Below, piece by piece: positions 57,017-64,000 of a stretch of DNA of 64,000 bases. The stretch lies in NCBI GenBank assembly GCA_002379425.1, contig DFTH01000003.1, forward strand, positions 364,016-428,015, in the 5' to 3' direction. The stretch's first letter is position 1, and each line of letters starts with the position of its first letter. A model generated the notes under the pieces. That model saw only the letters and a program-made list of their open reading frames with translations. It was not told the DNA's origin and searched no databases. A program made the translations under genes and the position numbers. This DNA is from Prevotella sp. UBA4217. Lineage in GTDB: Bacteria; Bacteroidota; Bacteroidia; Bacteroidales; Bacteroidaceae.

Positions 57017-57872
57017 TGAAAGTCACTTCTGTCATCAGTGTAGCGTCTTTATTATGACGCAGGCAGAGAATCGTACCGTATGTGGCAACGGGCATTGCAA
57101 TGACGACGGTGTTGATATTGTTCACCATCTCCGAGAAACCAAGGGCCTGACAGAAATAGTATATAGCCAGAGGAACTGCCGCCAGTCGCATGAAGGTGGT
57201 GGCATAGACGGTGCGGTTGCCAAGTAGGGTGCGGAGGGAGAGTTGTGACATCGACGACCCGATAATCAGCAGTGCAGCAGGAACGGTGATGTTGCCTAAC
57301 ATGGTTAGAGGCTGACTGATCACTGCTGGGATGTCGTCGATTTCCAGTGCTACGATCAGCATGGTCAGGTAGGCCGCCAACATGGGGGTACTGTAGAGCA
57401 CCTTCTTCTGGAAATGTCTGCCTTCCACCTCGCTCTTCCCCGTGATGAGCATGGTGCCGATGGTAAACACGGCAAAGGTGTTGATAACATTCAGAACTGC
57501 AGCGTAGAACACGGCCTGATGTCCAAAGATCGAGGCTACGACGGGATAGCCCATGAAACCGACGTTGCCGAACATGATAGCAAAGCCCACAGTACCTTTG
57601 TCCTCCTGTCTGCTGACTATGTAGCGGGGCAGCAGGAAGGCAGCACCCGCTAATATGATGTAGGTAATGATGCTAATGCCAAGTAATGGGAGGATGAAGT
57701 GCCTGTCGGGCAATTCTCCGTTCATTGCAGAGGATAGGATCAGTGCTGGGCAAGTGATGTTGATCACCAGGCGCGACAACTGTCTGTCGAAGTCGCCTCC
57801 TAAATAACCAAGTTTGCCCGCCACGTAGCCTACTACGAGGAGGGCAAACAACGTCATCATCACCTCTATCAT
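56961..57872 (-). CDS. AEC-family transporter (auxin efflux carrier type)
   Basis: A 303-residue protein with ten transmembrane helices in two inverted halves, characteristic of AEC permeases (GYVAGKLGYLGGDFDRQLSRLVINITCPALI in blocks; FGNVGFMGYPVVASIFG; PVATYGTILCLRHNKDATLMTEVTFITTL). Substrates are usually dicarboxylates or similar anions; not predictable here. It is the last gene of the tsaB-to-rseP block, 15 bases after rseP, and overlaps comEC convergently. Confidence 0.9.
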   Translation of the reverse strand: MIEVMMTLFALLVVGYVAGKLGYLGGDFDRQLSRLVINITCPALILSSAMNGELPDRHFILPLLGISIITYIILAGAAFLLPRYIVSRQEDKGTVGFAIMFGNVGFMGYPVVASIFGHQAVFYAAVLNVINTFAVFTIGTMLITGKSEVEGRHFQKKVLYSTPMLAAYLTMLIVALEIDDIPAVISQPLTMLGNITVPAALLIIGSSMSQLSLRTLLGNRTVYATTFMRLAAVPLAIYYFCQALGFSEMVNNINTVVIAMPVATYGTILCLRHNKDATLMTEVTFITTLFSMVTIPLLVLFFL

Positions 57873-57887
57873 CTTTGCGTGATGAAT

Positions 57888-59273
57888 TTACATATACCCC
57901 AGCCAGCGCAGGATGTCGTTGAGATTGGCCACTAACATCAGCAGGATCAGTATGCCAAAGCCGACATACTCAGCACGAATCATGAAGGTCTCTGAAGGCT
58001 TGCGGCGCGTGATTATCTCATAGATGAGGAAGAGTACATGTCCTCCGTCGAGCGCAGGAATGGGCAGGATGTTCATGAAGGCGAGGATGATCGACAGGAA
58101 GGCGGTCATTTTCCAGAAGAGATACCAGTCCCACATCGGGGGGAACAGACTGCCGATGGCTCCAAAGCCGCCCAGTGACTTGGCGCCGTCGGCAGTAAAC
58201 ACGTACTTCATGTCGCCTACATAGCCCGCCAGCACGTTCCACCCATACTTGATGCCAGCCGGGAAACTCTCGAAGAAGCCATATTCCTTCGTGATGGGTT
58301 CGTAGATGCCTGCGATGCTCTTAACAAAGAAACCGAGTTTCAATTCTGGAGTCAGTGTCACACTGATGGTGTCGTTGGAATTGCCACGTTCATAAACGAT
58401 GGTAGCCGTGCGGATCTTTAGACTGTCAGCCTTGCTCTTTGCCCCTGTCATCATGTCTTCGAGGATGCCAAGTTGGTCAGTGAACTCATTATAACTATCA
58501 ACGGCCTTGCCATTGATGGCGACGATATGGTCTCCTTTACGTAGGCCGATGCTGGCGGCTGGGGAGTCTGCCATCACGCTGTCAACCTCAGCGGGAATGA
58601 GCGGACGTACGAACGACGGCTCTGCCTTGAGCATACCCAGCAGGTTGATGTCGCCTGGCAGCGTCAGACTCATCTGTTTACCATCGCGGATCAGATCGAC
58701 ACGGGTGGCCTCGCTGAGATCACGGTAAAGGTCGGCGGAAAAGTCCTTGAACTCGCCTTTTTCTGTGCCGATGAGGATATCCCCATCCTTGAAGCCATAC
58801 TGCTTGGCTTCTGTATTGAACTTCATACCGTGGCTCATGCTCTTCACGGGGATATAAGTGTCTCCCCAATAAAACAGTATCATCGAGTAGATGAACAGGG
58901 CCAGCAGGAAGTTCACCAGTACACCACCAATCATGATCAGCAGACGCTGCCAGGCGGGTTTGGCACGGAATTCCCACGGCTGCTCGGGCTGTTTCATCTG
59001 TTCTGTATCGAAACTCTCGTCGATCATACCAGCGATCTTGCAGTAGCCACCCAATGGCAACCAACCCACTCCATACTGAGTATCGCTGTTCTTGGGCTTG
59101 AACTTAAAGAGGCTTCCGTCCCATTTCCAGATACTAGGATCGAAGAACAAGTAGAATTTCTCCACTCTGACACCAAAGAGTTTGGCAAAGAAAAAGTGTC
59201 CGCCTTCATGGAGCAGCACGAGCAGTCCGATTGCTAGCATGAACTGCAATAGTCGTATCAGAAAAATATCCAT
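57888..59273 (-). CDS. rseP: Site-2 zinc metalloprotease RseP
   Basis: A 461-residue intramembrane protease. The zinc motif is HEGGH (about residue 22) in the first helix, with the second motif PALDGGHVLF near the C-terminus. PDZ domains lie between (about 130-330; ADSPAASIGLRKGDHIVAING). It cleaves anti-sigma factors or signal-peptide remnants. It follows dxr by 27 bases, the common gene order in Bacteroidetes. Confidence 0.94.
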   Translation of the reverse strand: MDIFLIRLLQFMLAIGLLVLLHEGGHFFFAKLFGVRVEKFYLFFDPSIWKWDGSLFKFKPKNSDTQYGVGWLPLGGYCKIAGMIDESFDTEQMKQPEQPWEFRAKPAWQRLLIMIGGVLVNFLLALFIYSMILFYWGDTYIPVKSMSHGMKFNTEAKQYGFKDGDILIGTEKGEFKDFSADLYRDLSEATRVDLIRDGKQMSLTLPGDINLLGMLKAEPSFVRPLIPAEVDSVMADSPAASIGLRKGDHIVAINGKAVDSYNEFTDQLGILEDMMTGAKSKADSLKIRTATIVYERGNSNDTISVTLTPELKLGFFVKSIAGIYEPITKEYGFFESFPAGIKYGWNVLAGYVGDMKYVFTADGAKSLGGFGAIGSLFPPMWDWYLFWKMTAFLSIILAFMNILPIPALDGGHVLFLIYEIITRRKPSETFMIRAEYVGFGILILLMLVANLNDILRWLGYM

Positions 59274-59300
59274 AATCTTTTTACCTTATCTTATTCTTTG

Positions 59301-60455
59301 TTATTTGTTCATCAGTTCCGTCGCGATGCGACGAGCCTCTGCATCAGTCCGTACATAAATGTCATAGTCGGGGTTCTTGTCGAAAGTAGCACGCAGCATG
59401 GTTTCTGCGATAATATCGCCCATCTCCAGGAATCCGCACCTGTCCTCCAGGAAACCACGATTCACTATCTCGTTGGCGGCATTCACGATACATGGCATGT
59501 TGCCACCTTTGTCGATGGCTTCGTAAGCCATGGCCAGACAGCGGAACTTCTTCAGGTCGGGCTCAAAGAACTCCAGTGAGTGCTTGAACAGGTCGAGACG
59601 CTCTCCACTTAAGTGCAGGCGCTGGGGGAAGGAGAAGGCATACTGGATGGGCAACCGCATGTCTGGCACGCCGAGTTGGGCTTTTACCGATCCGTCCTGG
59701 AACTGTACGGCACTGTGGACGATTGACTGTGGGTGGACAAGCACCTGAATCTGCTTGGCATCGACGCCAAAGAGCCACTTGGCCTCAATTACCTCGAAGC
59801 CCTTGTTCATCATCGAAGCAGAGTCGATGGTAATCTTGGCTCCCATATCCCATGTGGGGTGCTTCAGAGCATCGGTCTTTGTCACATGGGCAATCTCTTC
59901 CATTGACTTCAGACGGAATGGACCGCCAGAGGCTGTCAACAGGATTATCTCGATGGGGTTCTGGTCTTCGCCTACAAGGCTCTGGAAGATGGCAGAATGC
60001 TCGCTATCGACGGGCAGGATCGGGGTATGGTACTGTTGTGCAAGAGCGAGAATCAACTCGCCAGCCACCACCAGCGTCTCCTTGTTGGCCAGGGCTATCG
60101 CCTTACCTGCCTTAATGGCGTGGATGGTAGGGGAGAGACCTGCAAAGCCCACCATGGCCGTCAGAACCATATTGATGGGACCTGCCTCGACAATCTCGTC
60201 AAGGGCCTTCGCACCAGCATAGACCTTTATGTCGGGCATGTCACTCATCAGCGACTTCAGTTCATCGTAGCGCTGCTCATTGGCGATGACGATGGCGGCA
60301 GGCTTGAACTTGTGGGCCTGCTCTGCAAGTAATTCCACTTTGTTATTGGCAGTCAGGCAATATACTTCATACAGGTCTGAGTGCTCCTCAATTACTTCGA
60401 GGGCCTGTGTCCCTATGGATCCTGTGGATCCGAGTATGGCTATTTGTTTTTTCAT
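59301..60455 (-). CDS. dxr: 1-deoxy-D-xylulose 5-phosphate reductoisomerase
   Basis: Second enzyme of the MEP isoprenoid pathway, 384 residues. NADPH site GSTGSIGTQAL, ANKETLVVAGE, PVDSEHSAIFQ, TASGGPFR, HPTWDMGAKITIDSASMMNKG and VHPQSIVHS are all present, a complete family set. It overlaps rimM by four bases. With ispG earlier in the window it shows use of the MEP pathway. Confidence 0.97.
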   Translation of the reverse strand: MKKQIAILGSTGSIGTQALEVIEEHSDLYEVYCLTANNKVELLAEQAHKFKPAAIVIANEQRYDELKSLMSDMPDIKVYAGAKALDEIVEAGPINMVLTAMVGFAGLSPTIHAIKAGKAIALANKETLVVAGELILALAQQYHTPILPVDSEHSAIFQSLVGEDQNPIEIILLTASGGPFRLKSMEEIAHVTKTDALKHPTWDMGAKITIDSASMMNKGFEVIEAKWLFGVDAKQIQVLVHPQSIVHSAVQFQDGSVKAQLGVPDMRLPIQYAFSFPQRLHLSGERLDLFKHSLEFFEPDLKKFRCLAMAYEAIDKGGNMPCIVNAANEIVNRGFLEDRCGFLEMGDIIAETMLRATFDKNPDYDIYVRTDAEARRIATELMNK

Positions 60456-60961
60456 AATTCTAAAATGCCTTCAGGCAGTTTGATTGCTATTTGATGTTTC
60501 TTTGTGTCTATGGATTGGATCAGGTCCTCTGAGGCAGGAATCAGACGACCGTCCTCTAGTTCGAAGAGGGTGTTCATCGTCGTGTTATCTACTGTGGCGA
60601 TCGTTCCTGCGACAGTTCCCGTTACTGCATCGACCAGTTTAAAACCGATAATCTCTGCCCAGGAGATATGCTCACCGTCCTCATCCGACAGTTCCCTTGG
60701 GAAGAATACATCCGTGTCCGTCAGTTCCTTGGCACGTTCCATGGTGTCGATACCGTCAAATTTCATCAGGGCGGTGGAATCGCTTCTGAAGCGGTATTCC
60801 TCTATAAAGAAAGGTACGAGGATACCATCGATGTCAAGCACTAAGTAGTCGGCATCCGTGCGTTCGAACACATCGTCATCAAAATGGAAGGATATCTCCC
60901 CCTTGATGCCATGTGCCTTGCCCAGTCTGCCTATCTTGTAAACATCGTCTTTTCTAATCAT
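60452..60961 (-). CDS. rimM: Ribosome maturation factor RimM
   Basis: A 169-residue 30S assembly factor. The N-terminal RimM domain opens with YKIGRLGKAHGIKGE, and a PRC-barrel domain follows (ISWAEIIGFKLVDA, LIPASEDLIQSID, IAIKLPEGIL). Length is normal. It sits between murA and dxr, overlapping dxr by four bases. Confidence 0.95.
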   Translation of the reverse strand: MIRKDDVYKIGRLGKAHGIKGEISFHFDDDVFERTDADYLVLDIDGILVPFFIEEYRFRSDSTALMKFDGIDTMERAKELTDTDVFFPRELSDEDGEHISWAEIIGFKLVDAVTGTVAGTIATVDNTTMNTLFELEDGRLIPASEDLIQSIDTKKHQIAIKLPEGILEL

Positions 60962-61000
60962 CTCTTTTCTCTTTCTTACCTTCCTGTAACCATAGGAAGT

Positions 61001-62311
61001 TTACCTGGTGCTCCTGGTAATCTTTGCTCCCAGGGCATTCAGGCGTGCCTCGATATGCTCATAACCTCTGTCTATCTGTTCGATATTGTCGATGCGGCTG
61101 GTGCCCTTGGCACTCATGGCTGCTATCAGTAGAGCGATACCTGCGCGGATGTCAGGACTCGTCATGCGGCCACCTCGCAGGGTGATCTTCCTGTCGTGGC
61201 CCACGACAACGGCACGGTGGGGGTCGCAGAGGATAATCTGTGCTCCCATGTCGATCAGTTTATCTACGAAAAACAGCCTGCTCTCAAACATCTTCTGATG
61301 GAAGAGCACACTACCGCGTGCCTGGGTAGCCACGACGATCAGTACAGACAGGAGGTCGGGAGTCAGCCCTGGCCAGGGCGCATCAGCCAGCGTCATGATC
61401 GTACCGTCGATAAACGACTGTATCTCATAGTGCTTCTGGCGAGGGATAAACAGGTCGTCGCCCTCCGTCTTAATCCTCACGCCCAGTTTTCGGAAGGCAT
61501 CGGGGATGATGCCGAGATGCCTGATTGCCACATCCTTGATGCGGATGCCGTCACCACACATCGCAGCCATGCCAATAAACGAGCCCACTTCAATCATGTC
61601 TGGCAATATCTTATGGTCTGTACCGTATAGGGTCTTCACACCATCAATAGTCAGCAAGTTGGAGCCTACGCCGCTGATGCGCGCACCCATCTGGTTCAGC
61701 ATCTGGCAGAGTTGTTGGATATAGGGCTCACAGGCAGCGTTGTAGATAGTGGTCGTGCCCTTGGCGAAGACTGCGGCCATAATGATATTAGCGGTGCCCG
61801 TCACAGAGGCCTCGTCGAGCAACATGAAAGTGCCTTTCAACTGCTTGGCGGTAATCTCATAGACATCACGACCTTCGATATGGCTAAACTTTGCACCGAG
61901 TTTCTCAAAACCGAGGAAATGGGTGTCGAGCCTGCGACGGCCGATCTTGTCGCCACCAGGCTTCGTAATCACAGCCTTTCCCATCCGTGCCAGCAGCGGT
62001 CCGATCATCATGACACTTCCGCGCAACTCTGCACAGCAATTGACGAAGTCGTCGCTCTCCAAGTAACTGAGGTTCAGGGAGTCGGCCTGAAAAGAGTAGT
62101 CATTGTCAGTCAACTTCCTTACCTTCACGCCAATGTCCTGCAACAACTGTATCAGGTTTTTGACGTCACGTATATCAGGAATATTCCGGATGATAACCTC
62201 ATCGTCAGTCAGTAGTGTCGCACAGATGACCTCCAGCGCCTCGTTTTTGGCGCCCTGTGGCGTGATCGTTCCTTGCAGCAGATGGCCGCCCTCGATGATG
62301 AATGATGACAT
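61001..62311 (-). CDS. murA: UDP-N-acetylglucosamine 1-carboxyvinyltransferase, Asp-type active site
   Basis: First committed step of peptidoglycan synthesis, 436 residues. It shows GAKNEALEVICA at the N-terminus, RGSVMMIGPLLARMGKA and the active-site loop KPGGDKIGRRRLDTH. The catalytic/fosfomycin-binding Cys of E. coli MurA (GGCTIG) is replaced by Asp here (GGDKIG). Such Cys-to-Asp enzymes are active but insensitive to fosfomycin in other bacteria. It follows the DUF4290 gene by eight bases. Confidence 0.95.
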   Translation of the reverse strand: MSSFIIEGGHLLQGTITPQGAKNEALEVICATLLTDDEVIIRNIPDIRDVKNLIQLLQDIGVKVRKLTDNDYSFQADSLNLSYLESDDFVNCCAELRGSVMMIGPLLARMGKAVITKPGGDKIGRRRLDTHFLGFEKLGAKFSHIEGRDVYEITAKQLKGTFMLLDEASVTGTANIIMAAVFAKGTTTIYNAACEPYIQQLCQMLNQMGARISGVGSNLLTIDGVKTLYGTDHKILPDMIEVGSFIGMAAMCGDGIRIKDVAIRHLGIIPDAFRKLGVRIKTEGDDLFIPRQKHYEIQSFIDGTIMTLADAPWPGLTPDLLSVLIVVATQARGSVLFHQKMFESRLFFVDKLIDMGAQIILCDPHRAVVVGHDRKITLRGGRMTSPDIRAGIALLIAAMSAKGTSRIDNIEQIDRGYEHIEARLNALGAKITRSTR

Positions 62312-62319
62312 ATCTGAGT

Positions 62320-62919
62320 TTATTTCTTTTTCTTGCTGGCTTTCTTACCGTCGTCGGAGACAGCGAACTTTTCGAACTTAAATGTGTTCAGGTCCAGTTG
62401 TATTACACCGTCAGTATAGTAGGCCAGGTCGTTAGCCACCTTCTCGTCGTCCATCGATCCGTGACCCCACGTGGCTAGGTTGCGCTTCATCTGATTGGCT
62501 GTATAGCAAGTCAGTGCATCACGCTCCTTGCCGTCTGGCATCGTCTTCAGTTTCTCAAACAATTGTTCAATCAATTTCCCGTAATGGCGTAACTTGATAT
62601 GGTCTTTGGGCAGGGGAACAGGCTGGGGCTTGGCATGTAGTTTCTCGGCCGACGATACGTCGTATGGCCAGTTGATGTCCAACTGCTGGCGGCTCATCAG
62701 GTATAGGTGGTCCCAGAGCATTTGGCGGTATTCTGCATTGTTCTGCTGCTGGGGCACTTTCGTCTCCATCATCCTGATAATGGTCTCCGCACACTTCTGA
62801 CGCTCTTCTTTGTTCGTGAGACTGATGGCGTAATCGATCATCTTCTGAATCTCACGTCCGTATTCCGGCATGATGAGTTTCTTGCGCTGCGTGTTGTAGT
62901 CTAATCCTTTGATATTCAT
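62320..62919 (-). CDS. DUF4290 family protein
   Basis: A 199-residue cytoplasmic protein, the Bacteroidetes family DUF4290, of unknown function (LDYNTQRKKLIMPEYGREIQKM, then QQQNNAEYRQMLWDHLYLMSRQQLDINWPYDV in blocks; Lys-rich tail). The open frame begins at a TTG (62928) that lies in the octamer tract; ATG 62919 is the likely start. It sits between tsaB and murA in one operon. Confidence 0.87.
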   Translation of the reverse strand: MNIKGLDYNTQRKKLIMPEYGREIQKMIDYAISLTNKEERQKCAETIIRMMETKVPQQQNNAEYRQMLWDHLYLMSRQQLDINWPYDVSSAEKLHAKPQPVPLPKDHIKLRHYGKLIEQLFEKLKTMPDGKERDALTCYTANQMKRNLATWGHGSMDDEKVANDLAYYTDGVIQLDLNTFKFEKFAVSDDGKKASKKKK

Positions 62920-62947
62920 ATTCTTCAATTCTTTAACTCTTCAATCC
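62920..62947 (-). repeat. Octamer tract between tsaB and the DUF4290 gene
   Basis: On the coding strand, three to four 8-base units (TTGAAGAG, TTAAAGAA, TTGAAGAA) run from the tsaB stop (62950-62948) to the ATG at 62919. Confidence 0.8.
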
Positions 62948-63637
62948 TCATAGCAGTTTTCGCGGCATTTTGGCCACGAAGTCTTTCAGATAATAGGGCA
63001 CGAAATAGGCGACATCTTCAAACTGGCTATTGAGGAGCCTTTTTTCTGCCAATGGTTGCATCCACTTGGCTAGAGGTTCGATGCCCTCGATGAAGTGGGC
63101 ATTGGGATGGGTGATGGCATCCATACATTTCCTGGCACCGTTGCCAAAGAAATAGACGGGATGCTCGTCAAGAAATTCCTTGTAGGTCTCTGCCGTCACG
63201 ATATCTGCTCCAACCTCCCTGACGGGCTTCAGCGCCCGCGTGTAGATGCCCGCATAGACTTCCATCCGCCTTGCGTCGAGCATAGGACAGAGTAGTGCGT
63301 CCTCCTCAGGAATCTCCCTGAGCAACACTGGTACGCAAAGCAACTCCAGCGTGGGTACTCCGATCAGTCTCAGGTCGCGACCGTAGCAGATGCCTTTTGC
63401 CATGGATACTCCGATGCGCAATCCTGTATAGGAACCTGGGCCGCAACTTACGGCCACAGCGTCGAATGGGATGGCATGGTTGTCTGTAAACGACAGAGCC
63501 TCATCGATCATCGTACCCAGACGTTCGGCGTGGTTGGGACCAGAGTGGTCTTCCTGCTGGAATATCACCTGGGAATCCTCTGAAACAGCGACAGAACAAA
63601 CGTCGGTACTGGTCTCTATATGTAGTATTGTTGACAT
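62948..63637 (-). CDS. tsaB: tRNA N6-threonylcarbamoyladenosine synthesis protein TsaB
   Basis: A 229-residue ASKHA-fold partner of TsaD in t6A37 tRNA modification. The N-terminus ILHIETSTDVCSVAV and the segment AVSCGPGSYTGLRIGVSMAKGI (in blocks) are diagnostic. The open frame extends to 63688; ATG 63637 is chosen because it follows the promoter. It heads the seven-gene minus-strand block down to 56961. Confidence 0.94.
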   Translation of the reverse strand: MSTILHIETSTDVCSVAVSEDSQVIFQQEDHSGPNHAERLGTMIDEALSFTDNHAIPFDAVAVSCGPGSYTGLRIGVSMAKGICYGRDLRLIGVPTLELLCVPVLLREIPEEDALLCPMLDARRMEVYAGIYTRALKPVREVGADIVTAETYKEFLDEHPVYFFGNGARKCMDAITHPNAHFIEGIEPLAKWMQPLAEKRLLNSQFEDVAYFVPYYLKDFVAKMPRKLL

Positions 63638-63658
63638 GCGTTCTTTATTAATAAGGTG

Positions 63659-63689
63659 CAAAGTTACTGCAATTTGTCCGAATAACAAA
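63659..63689 (-). promoter_or_regulatory. Promoter for the tsaB-murA-rseP block
   Basis: TAACTTTG (63659-63666, minus strand) with TTTG (63686-63689) 19 bases upstream. Confidence 0.74.
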
Positions 63690-63870
63690 GCGTTTATCAG
63701 AAATTAACGTGTCATGTGGCAGATATTCCGTGTCAGGGGTTCTGCTTTGTCTTTGTCGTAACTGGCGCTCCTTTATATAATATAATAAGGTGTGGCCGTA
63801 TGTTCCGTATTGACATTTGTCAAGATGCGCGAAAAAAGTGCATAAAAACTAAAATTTTTCGCCAAAAAGT

Positions 63871-63901
63871 TTTGCCGGTTCGGGAAAAGTGCGTACCTTT
63901 G
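63871..63901 (+). promoter_or_regulatory. Strong promoter, probably of an rRNA operon
   Basis: TACCTTTG (63894-63901) with TTTG (63871-63874) exactly 19 bases upstream, preceded by A/T-rich tracts (63841-63870) that could act as an UP element. Confidence 0.78.
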
Positions 63902-63904
63902 CAC

Positions 63905-64000
63905 CCGCTAAACAGGAGAGCCGTCCTGTGAGGCGGTAAAGAAAGAGTTCTTTGAAAGATTTACATAGACAGAAGTAGTACAAGAAGCGAGTACTTTTTT
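63905..64000 (+). other. Probable 5' leader of a ribosomal RNA operon
   Basis: The sequence after the promoter carries AAAGAGTTCTTTGAAAGATT and ACAGAAGTAGTACAAGAAG, words I associate with the leader just upstream of 16S rRNA in Bacteroidales, including a boxA-like TTCTTTGA. The 16S gene itself would begin beyond the window. The stretch 63690-63870 shows no gene. Confidence 0.65.

Overview
The window looks like a chromosomal segment of a Bacteroidales bacterium, most likely Prevotellaceae. Three things point there. Promoters repeatedly show the Bacteroidetes -7 box TAnnTTTG, often with TTTG 19-20 bases upstream. Several genes encode Bacteroidetes-restricted families (DUF4290, DUF4292, DUF4294, type II glutaminyl cyclase, zinc-poor sirtuin). 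Most genes lack a strong Shine-Dalgarno site. All functions are read from protein motifs by eye; no database search was run.

Layout. 1-1219: 3' part of nrdD, then nrdG. 1216-2499 (-): MINPP-like histidine phosphatase. 2569-7306 (+): unknown protein, rpoN, PAP2-like membrane protein, purE and a shortened ispG, ending at a perfect bidirectional terminator. 7337-8029 (-): sirtuin. 8204-10615 (+): three tandem FKBP prolyl isomerases (cytoplasmic, lipoprotein, secreted). 10721-13956 (+): Lrp regulator, a glutamine-amidotransferase/membrane-dipeptidase fusion and a lipoprotein glutaminyl cyclase. 13963-16754: DUF4294 protein and an HhH/beta-barrel protein. 16751-28265: surface-glycan region with GT4, deacetylase, two polyprenyl-phosphate GT2s, GtrA, WecE-type aminotransferase, two GT87 membrane enzymes (one fused to a sulfatase-modifying-factor domain), GT11, GT90 and a lipid A-type acyltransferase. 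28255-35166 (-): miaB, an MsbA-like ABC exporter and two LtaS-like sulfatase-fold transferases with 4-base overlaps. 35274-42899: accessory island. 42967-57016: YitT, dgt, dut, TPR protein, DUF4292 lipoprotein, EnvC-like protein, ArgE-like hydrolase, TerC, a PhoR/PhoB-like two-component pair, Na/Pi symporter and ComEC. 56961-63637 (-): tsaB, DUF4290, murA, rimM, dxr, rseP and an AEC transporter. The window closes in what looks like the promoter and leader of an rRNA operon.

The accessory island is the main candidate for an under-described system. On the minus strand it carries an MmeI-like DNA methyltransferase, an SF2 helicase, a small DDPLL-motif protein and a GIY-YIG nuclease fused to an ASCH-like domain. 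A YoeB-type toxin-antitoxin pair sits between methyltransferase and helicase on the opposite strand. Upstream lies a highly structured non-coding RNA with its own consensus promoter and terminator. Downstream lies a 420-bp element of two inverted hairpin units around a third palindrome. The gene set suggests a modification-based anti-phage system with a separate nuclease subunit; that is inference.

A second pattern runs through the whole window: short tandem tracts with 7-, 8- or 9-base units. Six fill junctions between co-directional genes, with the upstream stop codon inside or at the edge of the tract and the downstream ATG at its end. Others lie inside coding sequence (ispG, miaB, an LtaS-like gene, and the seam of the GT87/FGE fusion). 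One forms a perfect 30-bp inverted repeat between divergent promoters.
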